NCBI GenBank assembly: GCA_000720535.1
Contig: JOAZ01000027.1
Span: forward strand, 20,938 to 84,937
Reading direction: 5' to 3'
Source: Streptomyces halstedii
GTDB taxonomy: Bacteria > Actinomycetota > Actinomycetes > Streptomycetales > Streptomycetaceae
Length of the DNA: 64,000 nucleotides
Shown here: positions 18,018 to 30,718 of the stretch, piece after piece
Position numbering within the stretch: position 1 is the first letter of the stretch
Layout of the letters: each line of letters begins with the position of its first letter
Notes under the pieces: model-generated
Database searches by the model: none
What the model was told of the DNA's origin: nothing
What the model saw: the letters and a program-made list of their open reading frames with translations, nothing else
Program-made: the position numbers and the translations under genes

Positions 18018-19403
18018 TCACGGGCTTGCGCGGCGCTCCCCTCCGACGGGCCCCGACAGTACGGCGTACAGTCCGGCCGCGACGAGCGCCGACGAGGCCC
18101 AGCCCAGGCCGTTGCGCCCGATCCAGGTGGCGGCGAGCGGGCCGGTCAGCCATTGCGCCCGGACGAACAGAAGCCCCACCACGAGGGCCGCGGCCCAGGA
18201 GGCCACCGCGGGCAGCCGGAACCCGGCCGTGTACCAGTAGGCACTCGACGCGGTGGTGTCCATGAGCGCCTCGGCGTCGTACGCCCGCCCCCGCAGCAGG
18301 TCCACGCCGAACACCCCGATCCAGGCGCTGAACGTCACGCCGAGCAGGGCCAGGAAGGTCAGGAAGGCGTCCAGGAAGTCCGTCGCCGCCACCATCAGCC
18401 AGCCGCCGAGCAGCACACTGATCAAGGCGTTCACACCCACGGCCCAGCCGCGGGAGACCGGGAACCCGAGCGTCTGGGCGGTGAACCCGGCGGAGTACAT
18501 CGACATCGCGTTGATCATCACCATGCCGGCCACGGCGATCAGCAGGTACGGCACCGAGATCCACGCCGGCAGCAGCTCGCCGATGAAGGCCACCGGGTCC
18601 TCGGTGACGGCCAGCCCCGGGGCGCCCACCGCCATCACCGCCCCCATCGCCACCATGGGCGCCACGGTGATCACGGCGCCGCCCACGGTCGCCCCGACCA
18701 TCGCCCCGGCCGACGCCGTACGCGGCAGGTAGCGGGCGAAGTCCGGGGCGGAGGGCACCCAGCTGATGCCCCCGGCGGCCAGCGTCCCCACCCCCGCGAC
18801 CGTCAGCGCCGCCGGACCCGCGGGCCGGTCGAGGACCGCCCGCCACGGGGTCGTCACGGCCAGATGGACCAGGACGAGCGCGCTGGCGCCGCCGAAGAGG
18901 TACGCCGACGCCCCGCAGCACACCCGCAGCGCGCGGATGCCGGCCCCCGAGACGAGGAAGCCGGCGGCGACGAAGGCGGCCAGCGCCGACAGGGCGAGCG
19001 TGCTCGTGCGCCGGACGCCCAGCATCAGGTCGAGCACCGCCAGCAGCGCGAAGGCGCCGGTCACCGCGTTGACGGTCTCCCAGCCCCAGCGGGCCACCCA
19101 CAGCAGGGCCCCGGGCAGCAGGTTGCCGCGTTGCCCGAAGACCGCGCGCGACAGCGCCATACCCGGCGCGCCTCCGCGCTTCCCGGCGACCGAGACCAGA
19201 CCCACCAGGGAGAAGGCGAGCAGCGGGGCCGTGACCGCGACGGCCAGCACCTGCCAGAAGTTGAGGCCGTTGAAGACGGTGAGCCCGGCGCCCACCGTCA
19301 GCAGCAGCACCGTCATGTTGGCCGTCACCCAGGTGGGGAAGAGGGTACGGACCCGGCCGGTGCGCTCCTCGTCGGGGACGGGGTCCAGGCCGCGGTTCTC
19401 CAC
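18018..19403 (-). CDS. NCS1-family purine/cytosine permease
   Basis: A 461-residue integral membrane protein with about 12 hydrophobic spans. It resembles the cytosine/purines/uracil/thiamine/allantoin (NCS1) family: WVTANMTVLLLTVGA in the first helix, SRAVFGQRGNLLPG, a WVPSAPDFARYLP loop (the family S.P.DFSRY pattern) and MINAMSMYSAGFTAQTLG. It would import a nucleobase or related compound with Na+ or H+. The GTG at 19403 (VENRGLDPVPDEER) places the acidic N terminus just before helix 1; the ribosome site is weak. Divergent from ftsY, convergent with glcP. The substrate cannot be told from sequence. Confidence 0.85.
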   Translation of the reverse strand: MENRGLDPVPDEERTGRVRTLFPTWVTANMTVLLLTVGAGLTVFNGLNFWQVLAVAVTAPLLAFSLVGLVSVAGKRGGAPGMALSRAVFGQRGNLLPGALLWVARWGWETVNAVTGAFALLAVLDLMLGVRRTSTLALSALAAFVAAGFLVSGAGIRALRVCCGASAYLFGGASALVLVHLAVTTPWRAVLDRPAGPAALTVAGVGTLAAGGISWVPSAPDFARYLPRTASAGAMVGATVGGAVITVAPMVAMGAVMAVGAPGLAVTEDPVAFIGELLPAWISVPYLLIAVAGMVMINAMSMYSAGFTAQTLGFPVSRGWAVGVNALISVLLGGWLMVAATDFLDAFLTFLALLGVTFSAWIGVFGVDLLRGRAYDAEALMDTTASSAYWYTAGFRLPAVASWAAALVVGLLFVRAQWLTGPLAATWIGRNGLGWASSALVAAGLYAVLSGPVGGERRASP

Positions 19404-19527
19404 GCGCAGCAGCGTACCGTTAAGCCCCCCTTTTACCCCCAAAAGGCGTATAACGCCCGCGTGGCCCGTCCGGGGGACGCCCCGGAACCACTCCGCGGCC
19501 ACGGCTGTGGCCGATACTGGACGCGTT
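19404..19527. promoter_or_regulatory. Divergent promoter region of the NCS1 permease and ftsY
   Basis: Holds TTTT/AAAA and GCGTATAACGC inverted repeats near the permease start. GATACT (19512-19517) ends ten bases before the ftsY ATG, which lacks a ribosome site, suggesting a leaderless ftsY mRNA. Confidence 0.3.
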
Positions 19528-20730
19528 ATGGAAATCGTCATCCTTGCTGTAGTCATCGCCCTGGTCGCGGTCGGCCTGATCAGCGGGCTCGTGGTCAGCA
19601 GCCGCAAGAAGAAGCAGCTGCCGCCCTCGGCGCCGTCGAGCACGCCGACCATCACTCCTCCCGCCGAGCCCCGCGTCGGCGAGGAAGCCGAGAAGCCGCG
19701 CGACGAAGCGCGGCGCACCGTCGAGGAGGCCGGTCTCCCCGCCGGGACCCCCGTCGGGGAGGAACCGGTCGTCCTCGAACCGGAGGCCCCCGCGCTGGAG
19801 GTCCCCGAACCCACCGCGGGCCGGCTGGTGCGCCTGCGCGCCCGGCTCGCCCGCTCGCAGAACTCCCTGGGCAAGGGGCTGCTCGCGCTCCTGTCCCGCG
19901 ACAACCTCGACGAGGACACCTGGGAGGAGATCGAGGACACGCTCCTGACGGCGGACGTCGGTGTGGCCCCCACCCAGGAGCTCGTGGAGCGGCTGCGCGA
20001 ACGGGTCCGCGTCCTCGGCACCCGGACGCCCGAGGAGCTGCGCACGCTGCTGCGTGAGGAGCTCGTCAGCCTGCTCGGCCCCGACTTCGACCGCGAGGTG
20101 AAGACCGAGGGCGGTGCCGAGACGCCCGGCGTCGTGATGGTCGTCGGGGTCAACGGCACCGGCAAGACCACCACGACGGGCAAGCTCGCCCGGGTGCTGG
20201 TCGCCGACGGCCGCAGCGTCGTGCTCGGCGCCGCCGACACCTTCCGGGCCGCCGCCGCCGACCAGCTCCAGACCTGGGGCGAGCGCGTCGGCGCGCGTAC
20301 CGTCCGCGGGCCCGAGGGCGGCGACCCGGCCTCCATCGCCTTCGACGCGGTGAAGGAGGGCATCGCCGAGGGTGCCGACGTGGTACTCATCGACACCGCG
20401 GGCCGGCTCCATACCAAGACCGGGCTCATGGACGAGCTCGGCAAGGTCAAGCGGGTCGTCGAGAAGCACGGGCCGCTCGACGAGATCCTCCTCGTCCTCG
20501 ACGCCACGACCGGGCAGAACGGCCTGGTGCAGGCCCGTGTCTTCGCGGAGGTCGTGGACATCACCGGCATCGTCCTGACCAAGCTCGACGGCACCGCCAA
20601 GGGCGGCATCGTCATCGCCGTCCAGCGCGAGCTGGGCGTCCCGGTCAAGCTCATCGGCCTCGGTGAGGGACCGGACGACCTCGCCCCGTTCGAGCCGGGT
20701 GCCTTCGTCGACGCGCTGATCGGCGACTGA
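19528..20730 (+). CDS. ftsY: Signal recognition particle receptor FtsY
   Basis: A 400-residue SRP receptor GTPase. An N-terminal membrane segment (MEIVILAVVIALVAVGLISGL) anchors it, followed by a basic patch (SSRKKKQ) and an acidic/Pro-rich linker to about residue 95. The N domain and the GTPase G domain follow: G1 GVNGTGKTTTTGK near residue 208, DTFRAAAADQL, DTAGR, TKLDGTAKGG and GLGEGPDDL near the end. It docks Ffh-bound ribosomes at the membrane; ffh is 7.4 kb downstream. ATG 19528 is the first codon of the membrane anchor. Confidence 0.96.
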   Translation: MEIVILAVVIALVAVGLISGLVVSSRKKKQLPPSAPSSTPTITPPAEPRVGEEAEKPRDEARRTVEEAGLPAGTPVGEEPVVLEPEAPALEVPEPTAGRLVRLRARLARSQNSLGKGLLALLSRDNLDEDTWEEIEDTLLTADVGVAPTQELVERLRERVRVLGTRTPEELRTLLREELVSLLGPDFDREVKTEGGAETPGVVMVVGVNGTGKTTTTGKLARVLVADGRSVVLGAADTFRAAAADQLQTWGERVGARTVRGPEGGDPASIAFDAVKEGIAEGADVVLIDTAGRLHTKTGLMDELGKVKRVVEKHGPLDEILLVLDATTGQNGLVQARVFAEVVDITGIVLTKLDGTAKGGIVIAVQRELGVPVKLIGLGEGPDDLAPFEPGAFVDALIGD

Positions 20731-20751
20731 CCGCACGTACGCCGAGCAGCG

Positions 20752-20794
20752 CCGGAAGGGCGGTGGACCCCAGCGGGGGCTCACCGCCCTTCGG
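20752..20794. terminator. Bidirectional terminator between ftsY and the PrimPol-like gene
   Basis: A GAAGGGCGGTG / CACCGCCCTTC stem with one bulged G closes a 16-nt loop. It lies between two convergent genes whose stops are 67 bases apart. Confidence 0.75.
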
Positions 20795-20797
20795 CCG

Positions 20798-21445
20798 TCA
20801 CCAGCGGTGGCATATGTACGCCAGGGTGCCCAGCAGCAGCCGCGCCTGCGGGGGAGCGGCCGCGGTGTCCGGCACGGGGGCCCGCAGCCAGCGGACCGGG
20901 CCGAGACCGCCGAGGTCCGAGGGCGGGGCGGTGAGATAGGAGCCGCGGCCCAGCGCGCGCAGGTCCAGGTCCGCGTCGTCCCAGCCCATCCGGTAGAGGA
21001 GCGTGGGCAGTTGGGCCGCGGCGCCCGGGGCGACGAAGAACTGCGTCCGGCCGTCCGGGGTCAGTGTGACCGGGCCGACCGGCAGGCCCATCCGCTCCAT
21101 CCTGACCAGCGCGCGCCGTCCGGCCGCCTCCGCCACGTCCAGTACGTCGAACGTGCGGCCCACCGGGAGCAGGAGCGACGCCCCCGTCACCCCGGCCCAG
21201 GTGTCGGCGGCCGTCGCGAGGGCGGCACCGGCGGGGACCTCCAGGGAGAAGTCCAGCGGATGCGCGCCGGGGGCGGCGCACGCGGCGTCCCCGCAGGAGC
21301 AGCCCCCCGCCGCCGCCCGCGCGCCGGGGGCGACCGCCCAGCCCCAGAGTCCCGTGTACTCGGCCACCGCGGACACCCCCGCCGCACGGCCGCGGCGCCG
21401 CGCCCCGGAGCGCATCTCGCGGATGCCGCCGATCGTGAAGCCCAT
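20798..21445 (-). CDS. PrimPol-like (bifunctional DNA primase/polymerase N-terminal) stand-alone protein
   Basis: A 215-residue protein resembling the N-terminal PrimPol (archaeo-eukaryotic primase) domain. Visible features are CSCGDAACAAPGAHPLDF (the Cys-rich, P.xxKxP-like entry of the fold), FDVLDV where catalytic members have a D-x-D pair, RTQFFVAPGA, and SYLTAPPSDLGGLGPVRWL equivalent to the family G.yvvaPPS segment. The second catalytic Asp appears to be absent (VLDVAEAAG), and no helicase domain is attached. A degenerate, probably non-polymerising relative is likely. It is convergent with ftsY and divergent from nsdA. ATG 21445 follows GGAGGG closely. Confidence 0.7.
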   Translation of the reverse strand: MGFTIGGIREMRSGARRRGRAAGVSAVAEYTGLWGWAVAPGARAAAGGCSCGDAACAAPGAHPLDFSLEVPAGAALATAADTWAGVTGASLLLPVGRTFDVLDVAEAAGRRALVRMERMGLPVGPVTLTPDGRTQFFVAPGAAAQLPTLLYRMGWDDADLDLRALGRGSYLTAPPSDLGGLGPVRWLRAPVPDTAAAPPQARLLLGTLAYICHRW

Positions 21446-21873
21446 GCCCCCTCCAACGGGTCCGACTCACCGGTGGTTACGACGACGGAGCGCGAAACGC
21501 CTCCGCCGCCGTGGGCGATCCCGCAGTGCGCGGGGGAGGCTCCAGGGGGGTGGTGCGCGCCTCCCGCGCGCGCCCCTGAATGCTTCACTCCGCTCTATGC
21601 TGATCGCGCTCTGTCAAGTGAATCGCGGACCAGGTCAGGCGCGTTCATCCGAAGGGGTGGCGAATGGTGGCGTTTCCGCACCCCCCTCGCCCCAGTGGTG
21701 ACGGAGGCGTTACTGTCGGTACCCGAGCCTGCAATTGCATGTGCGTCCGTGGGTATGCCCCGGGCATGGCGAAAACCGGTACGGCGGTGTGCGACCGGCG
21801 TACGGGCGGCACCGCGGCACGGCATTCTGATAGAGGTTCGCGCGAGAGATTCCAGCGGGATGGGGGCCTTCCA
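21446..21873. other. 428-bp divergent region upstream of nsdA
   Basis: No supported gene. A TGATAGAGG about 40 bases before the nsdA start is a possible -10 without a clear -35. Upstream in-frame extensions of nsdA here look non-coding (mixed Cys, His and Gly residues). Confidence 0.4.
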
Positions 21874-25463
<3,590 letters not shown>

Positions 25464-25501
25464 CCCGCGGAACCACCGGACGACCGACGGAAGGCACCTG
25501 G

Positions 25502-27958
25502 GTGACCCGTACCGACGTGACCACCGAAGCGCAGGGCCCGGGACCCAGCGGCTACGCGGCGGCCCGGCTGCGCCTCCTCCAGCGGGAGGCGCGGTCCGGG
25601 CCGCCGCGCCGTGCCGCCCTGGCCCGGCTCACCGACGACTGGCTGACCGCGCTGTTCACCACCGCCGCCGCGCGGACCGGGGTACGCGGTGCCGCCCTCG
25701 TCGCGGTCGGCGGATACGGCCGGGGCGAGCTCTCCCCGCGCAGCGACCTCGACCTGCTGCTCCTGCACGACGGCAGCGCCGGACCCGCGGCCGTCGCCGC
25801 CCTCGCCGACCGCGTCTGGTACCCGCTCTGGGACCTCGGCCTGGCCCTCGACCACTCCGTACGCACCCACGCCCAGGCCCGGAAGGCCGCGGCGGAGGAC
25901 CTCAAGGTCCAGCTCGGCCTCCTCGACGCCCGCGCCGTCGCCGGGGACCTCGGACGCGTCGCCGCCCTGCGCTCCGAGATCCTCACCGACTGGCGCAACC
26001 AGGCCCACGAGCGCCTGCCCGCCCTCGCCGCGCTCTGCCGGGAACGGGCCGAGCGCGCCGGTGAACTCCAGTTCCTCCTGGAACCCGACCTCAAGGAGGC
26101 ACACGGCGGCCTCCGCGACGCCACCGCGCTGCGCGCCGTCGCCTCCTCCTGGGTCGCCGACGCCCCCCGCGACGGCCTCGCCGAGGCCCGCCGCGTCCTC
26201 CTCGACGTCCGCGACGCCCTCCACCTCACCACCGGCCGCTCCACCGACCGCCTCGCCCTCCAGGAGCAGGACCAGGTCGCCGCCGCTCTCGGCCTCCTCG
26301 ACGCGGACACCCTGCTGCGCCAGGTCTACGAGGCCGCCCGCACCGTCTCCTACGCCACCGACGTCACCTGGCGCGAGGTCGAGCGCGTCCTGCGGGCCCG
26401 TTCCGCGCGGCCCCGGCTGCGCGGGCTCCTGGGAGGCGGCTCCAGGAACGCCCCCGAACGCGTCCCGCTCGCCGAAGGCGTCGTCGAGGCGGACGGCGAG
26501 GTCGTCCTCGCCCGCACCGCGCGCCCGGACAAGGACCCCGTCCTCACCCTCCGGGCCGCGGCCGCCGCCGCCGGGGCCGGGCTCCCGCTCTCCCGTCACC
26601 TCGTCCGGCACCTGCGGACCGAGGCGCGGCCGCTCCCGGTGCCCTGGCCCGCCGAGGCCCGGGAGGAGCTCGTCACCCTGCTCGGCGCCGGTGAGCCCAC
26701 CGTCGCCGTCTGGGAGGCGCTCGAAGCGGAGGGCATCGTCGCCCGGCTGCTGCCCGACTGGGAACGGGTCCGCTGCCGCCCGCAGCGCAACCCCGTGCAC
26801 ACCTGGACCGTCGACCGGCACCTGGTCGAGACGGCCGTACGCGCCTCCCTCCTCACCCGCCGCGTCGGCCGGCCCGACCTCCTCCTCGTCGCCGCCCTGC
26901 TCCACGACCTCGGCAAGGGCCGGCCCGGCGACCACGCGGTGACCGGCGAGGTCATCGCCCGCGACACGGCCGCCCGCGTCGGCTTCGACCAGCGGGACAC
27001 GGCCGTCGTCGCCACCCTCGTACGCCACCACCTGCTGCTCGTCGAGACCGCCACCCGGCGCGACCTGGACGACCCGGCGACCGTGCGCGCGGTCGCCGAC
27101 GCCGTGGGCAGCGCCTCCACCCTGGAACTGCTGCACGCCCTCACCGAGGCCGACGCGCTGGCCACCGGACCGGCCGCCTGGAGTTCCTGGCGCGCCTCCC
27201 TCGTCACCGACCTCGTCCGGCGCGTCGCCGCCCTGCTGGCGGGGGAGGAGCCCGCCGGACCGGAACCGCTCGCCGTCGGCGCCGAGCAGGAGCGCCTCGC
27301 CGTCGAGGCCCTGCGCACCGGCGGACCCGTCCTCGCCCTGCGCGCCGAGCCGGAACCCGCGCCGGAGGACGGCGGCCCCGAACCCGTCGGCGTCGAACTC
27401 CACATCGCCCTGCCGGACCGGCCCGGTGTCCTGCCGGCCACCGCCGGGGTGCTCGCCCTGCACCGGCTCACCGTCCGCTCCGCCGACCTGCGCGCCGTCG
27501 AACTCCCCACCGGGCTGGGCGGCTCGGCCGGCCTGCTCGTGCTGAGCTGGCGGGTCGCCACCGCGTACGGCTCCCTCCCGGAGACCGCCCGGCTCCGCGC
27601 CGACCTCGTACGCGCCCTGGACGGCTCCCTGGACATCCGGGCCCGCCTCGCCGAACGCGAGGCCGCCTCCCCCCGGCGGCGCGGGGCGAAGGCGCCACCG
27701 CCCCGGGTGACCGTCGCCCCGGCGGGCTCCCGCCTGGCCACGGTCATCGAGGTACGCGCCCAGGACGCCCCGGGGCTGCTGCACCGGATCGGCCGGGCCC
27801 TGGAACAGAGCGGGGTACGGGTGCGCAGCGCCCACGTCTCGACGCTTGGGGCGAACGCGGTGGACGCCTTCTACGTCACCGACGGGGCCGGCGGGTCCTT
27901 GCCGCCCCGGGCCGCGGAGGCGCTGGCCGGGGCGGTGGAGACGGCCCTGCGGGAGTGA
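25502..27958 (+). CDS. glnD: PII adenylyltransferase/removing enzyme GlnD
   Basis: An 818-residue protein. Domains in order: nucleotidyltransferase (GGYGRGELSPRSDLDLLLL, about residues 65-90) with a GlnD-specific DLKEAHGGLRD helix; HD domain (VAALLHDLGKGRPGDH near residue 467); and two C-terminal ACT domains (HIALPDRPGVLPA and EVRAQDAPGLLHRIGR) that sense glutamine. In Streptomyces GlnD adenylylates rather than uridylylates GlnK. GTG 25502 has GGAAGG seven bases upstream. Third gene of the amtB operon. Confidence 0.95.
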   Translation: MTRTDVTTEAQGPGPSGYAAARLRLLQREARSGPPRRAALARLTDDWLTALFTTAAARTGVRGAALVAVGGYGRGELSPRSDLDLLLLHDGSAGPAAVAALADRVWYPLWDLGLALDHSVRTHAQARKAAAEDLKVQLGLLDARAVAGDLGRVAALRSEILTDWRNQAHERLPALAALCRERAERAGELQFLLEPDLKEAHGGLRDATALRAVASSWVADAPRDGLAEARRVLLDVRDALHLTTGRSTDRLALQEQDQVAAALGLLDADTLLRQVYEAARTVSYATDVTWREVERVLRARSARPRLRGLLGGGSRNAPERVPLAEGVVEADGEVVLARTARPDKDPVLTLRAAAAAAGAGLPLSRHLVRHLRTEARPLPVPWPAEAREELVTLLGAGEPTVAVWEALEAEGIVARLLPDWERVRCRPQRNPVHTWTVDRHLVETAVRASLLTRRVGRPDLLLVAALLHDLGKGRPGDHAVTGEVIARDTAARVGFDQRDTAVVATLVRHHLLLVETATRRDLDDPATVRAVADAVGSASTLELLHALTEADALATGPAAWSSWRASLVTDLVRRVAALLAGEEPAGPEPLAVGAEQERLAVEALRTGGPVLALRAEPEPAPEDGGPEPVGVELHIALPDRPGVLPATAGVLALHRLTVRSADLRAVELPTGLGGSAGLLVLSWRVATAYGSLPETARLRADLVRALDGSLDIRARLAEREAASPRRRGAKAPPPRVTVAPAGSRLATVIEVRAQDAPGLLHRIGRALEQSGVRVRSAHVSTLGANAVDAFYVTDGAGGSLPPRAAEALAGAVETALRE

Positions 27959-28176
27959 CGTGTGGGAGGACCCGCCGCGGGGACGGGTTCGCCGCGGGGA
28001 CGGCCCGTCCGCGCGGCGGGCCGCCGGAACGGGCGCGGGGCGCTCCCCGTGGACGGGACGCGCGGCACGTGGTCCCCGCCCGGGTTTCTCGCGGGCGGAG
28101 ACCGTCGTTTCCCGCGAGCCGGATACCCTGGGGTACTGAATCCGATTACCCCCGACCCTGAGGACCGACGAGCGCC

Positions 28177-29724
28177 GTGTTCGATACTCTCTCCGACCGC
28201 CTTGCCGCGACTTTCAAGAACCTCAGGGGCAAGGGCCGCTTGTCCGAGGCGGACATCGACGCCACGGCTCGCGAGATCCGTATCGCCCTGCTCGAAGCCG
28301 ATGTCGCCCTGCCCGTGGTCCGGTCCTTCATCGCCAAGATCAAGGAACGGGCCCGGGGCGTGGAGGTCTCCCAGGCGCTGAACCCGGCGCAGCAGATGAT
28401 CAAGATCGTCAACGAGGAGCTCGTCGGCATCCTCGGCGGCGAGACCCGGCGGCTCCGGTTCGCCAAGAACCCGCCCACCGTGATCATGCTCGCCGGTCTC
28501 CAGGGCGCCGGCAAGACCACCCTCGCGGGCAAGCTCGGCCTCTGGCTCAAGGGCCAGGGCCACTCCCCGCTGCTGGTCGCCTGCGACCTCCAGCGCCCCA
28601 ACGCCGTCAACCAGCTGAGCGTCGTCGCCGACCGCGCGGGCGTCGCGGTGTACGCGCCGGAGCCGGGCAACGGCGTGGGCGACCCGGTCACGGTGGCCAA
28701 GGACTCCATCGAGTACGCCACGGCCAAGGTCCACGACATCGTCATCGTCGACACCGCCGGCCGTCTCGGCATCGACGAGGAGCTGATGCGGCAGGCCGCG
28801 GACATCCGCGACGCCGTCAGCCCCGACGAGATCCTCTTCGTCGTCGACGCGATGATCGGCCAGGACGCGGTCAACACCGCCGAGGCCTTCCGCGACGGCG
28901 TCGGCTTCGACGGTGTCGTGCTCTCCAAGCTCGACGGCGACGCCCGTGGCGGTGCCGCCCTGTCGATCGCCCATGTCACGGGCAAGCAGATCATGTTCGC
29001 GTCGAACGGTGAGAAGCTTGAGGACTTCGACGCCTTCCACCCCGACCGCATGGCCTCGCGCATCCTCGACATGGGTGACCTGCTCACCCTGATCGAGCAG
29101 GCGGAGAAGACGTTCAGCCAGGAAGAGGCCGCCAAGATGGCCTCCAAGCTGGCGTCGAGCAAGGGCAAGGACTTCACGCTCGACGACTTCCTGGCGCAGA
29201 TGGAGCAGGTCCGCAAGATGGGCTCCATCTCCAAGCTGCTCGGGATGCTGCCCGGTATGGGGCAGATCAAGGACCAGATCAACAACATCGACGAGCGGGA
29301 CGTGGACCGCACGGCCGCGATCATCAAGTCGATGACCCCGAGGGAACGTGCCGAGCCGACGCTCATCAACGGCTCCCGCCGGGCCCGTATCGCCAAGGGG
29401 TCCGGGGTCGAGGTCTCCGCGGTGAAGAACCTCGTGGAGCGCTTCTTCGAGGCCCGCAAGATGATGTCGAAGATGGCCCAGGGCGGCGGGATGCCGGGCA
29501 TGCCCGGGATGCCCGGCATGGGGGGCGGCCCCGGCCGTCAGAAGAAGCAGGTCAAGCAGGCCAAGGGCAAGCGCAAGAGCGGCAACCCGATGAAGCGCAA
29601 GGCCGAGGAGCAGGCGGCCGCGGCCCGTCGTGAGCAGGCGGCGCAGGGCGGGGCGTTCAACCTGCCGGCCGAGGGCGACAAGAACTTCGAACTGCCGGAC
29701 GAGTTCAAGAAGTTCATGGGCTGA
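28177..29724 (+). CDS. ffh: Signal recognition particle protein Ffh
   Basis: A 515-residue SRP54 GTPase. It comprises an N domain (MFDTLSDRLAATFKNLRGKGRLSE), a G domain (G1 GLQGAGKTTLAGKLG near residue 108, DLQRPNAVNQL, DTAGRLGID, SKLDGDARGG) and a methionine-rich M domain (MEQVRKMGSISKLLGMLPGM ... SRRARIAKGSG) that binds 4.5S RNA and signal peptides. The C-terminal tail has a GMPGMPGMPGMGGG run, a Lys-rich segment and an acidic end. GTG 28177. The 218-base gap after glnD holds GC-rich sequence and a TACCCT-like -10 near 28125. Confidence 0.96.
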   Translation: MFDTLSDRLAATFKNLRGKGRLSEADIDATAREIRIALLEADVALPVVRSFIAKIKERARGVEVSQALNPAQQMIKIVNEELVGILGGETRRLRFAKNPPTVIMLAGLQGAGKTTLAGKLGLWLKGQGHSPLLVACDLQRPNAVNQLSVVADRAGVAVYAPEPGNGVGDPVTVAKDSIEYATAKVHDIVIVDTAGRLGIDEELMRQAADIRDAVSPDEILFVVDAMIGQDAVNTAEAFRDGVGFDGVVLSKLDGDARGGAALSIAHVTGKQIMFASNGEKLEDFDAFHPDRMASRILDMGDLLTLIEQAEKTFSQEEAAKMASKLASSKGKDFTLDDFLAQMEQVRKMGSISKLLGMLPGMGQIKDQINNIDERDVDRTAAIIKSMTPRERAEPTLINGSRRARIAKGSGVEVSAVKNLVERFFEARKMMSKMAQGGGMPGMPGMPGMGGGPGRQKKQVKQAKGKRKSGNPMKRKAEEQAAAARREQAAQGGAFNLPAEGDKNFELPDEFKKFMG

Positions 29725-29761
29725 CCGGCGTCCCGGCACGGGCCGCGCGCGTACGTACGTC

Positions 29762-29789
29762 AGGGGCGCTCCACCCGGTGGGCGCCCCT
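29762..29789. terminator. Terminator between ffh and the methyltransferase gene
   Basis: AGGGGCGC (29762-29769) pairs with GCGCCCCT (29782-29789), and the inner bases can extend the stem. It serves two convergent genes. Confidence 0.65.
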
Positions 29790-29812
29790 TCGGCGTGTCT
29801 CCGGCCGGACGG

Positions 29813-30718
29813 CTACGTCGTCACGCACACCAGGTAGCGGAAGACGTTCGGCATCCAGACCGTGCCGTCGGGCCGCCGGTGCGGAAGCAGGGCCTCGGCG
29901 ACCTCCTTCTCCACCCGGGAGCGGTCGGTCGCCCGCGCCGCCGCGTCGAACAGCCCGGTCGAGAGCAGCCCGCGCACGGCGCTGTCCACGTCCGCGTAAC
30001 CGAAGGGGCAGGAGACCCGGCCCGAACCGTCCGGTTTCAGCCCGGCCCGTGCCGCGACCTCCTCCAGGTCGTCCCGCAGCGCCGGACGCCACCCGCCCGG
30101 ACGCGCGGGACGCGCCGGCTCGGCGAGCCGGGCCGCCACCCGCAGCACCGGGGCCGTCGCACACCGCTCCGGCGGCCCCCAGCCGGTCAGGACCACGGTG
30201 GCGCCCCGCACGGCCAGCGGCACGGCCTCCGCGAGCGCGGGTGCGAGCCCCTCGGAGTCACCGGCCGCACAGCCGATCGGGTGGAAGGCGGTGAGCAGGT
30301 TGTACGGCGGCGCGCCGGTCGTCGCGGCGGCCGACGGCGGGCCCTCCACGAGCCGCGCCCGCCGGGCCGGCTCCGCGTCCCGCGCCCACCCGCCGGAGTC
30401 CTCCGCCCGTCCCACGGAGTCCTCCGACCGTCCCAGGGGCCCGAGGCGCTCCCTGGCCAGGGCGAGGCGTTCGCGATCGGTGTCCACACCGGTGACGCGC
30501 GCGCCGCGCGAGGCCGCCGCGAGCAGCGCGAGCCCGGAACCGCAGCCGAGGGAGAGCATCCGCGTCCCGGCACCGACCTCCAGCCGGTCGAACACGGCCT
30601 CGTGGAGCGGTGCCAGCACGCGCTCCTGGATCTCGGCCCAGTCGCGGGCGCGGGTACCGGGATCCACCGGGGCGGACGAAGCCGCGTACGTGTGGTGCCG
30701 GACGAGCGTTGGTGTCAT
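29813..30718 (-). CDS. Class I SAM-dependent methyltransferase
   Basis: A 301-residue protein with the SAM-binding motif I MLSLGCGSGLALLAAASRGARVTGVDTD (about residues 52-80) and later Rossmann strands (VVLTGWGPPER). N terminus MTPTLVRHHTYAASS; C terminus ends in VWMPNVFRYLVCVTT. Family resemblance is to small-molecule methyltransferases; no substrate can be assigned. ATG 30718 is preferred; upstream in-frame sequence runs into the tandem repeats. Convergent with ffh. Confidence 0.75.
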   Translation of the reverse strand: MTPTLVRHHTYAASSAPVDPGTRARDWAEIQERVLAPLHEAVFDRLEVGAGTRMLSLGCGSGLALLAAASRGARVTGVDTDRERLALARERLGPLGRSEDSVGRAEDSGGWARDAEPARRARLVEGPPSAAATTGAPPYNLLTAFHPIGCAAGDSEGLAPALAEAVPLAVRGATVVLTGWGPPERCATAPVLRVAARLAEPARPARPGGWRPALRDDLEEVAARAGLKPDGSGRVSCPFGYADVDSAVRGLLSTGLFDAAARATDRSRVEKEVAEALLPHRRPDGTVWMPNVFRYLVCVTT

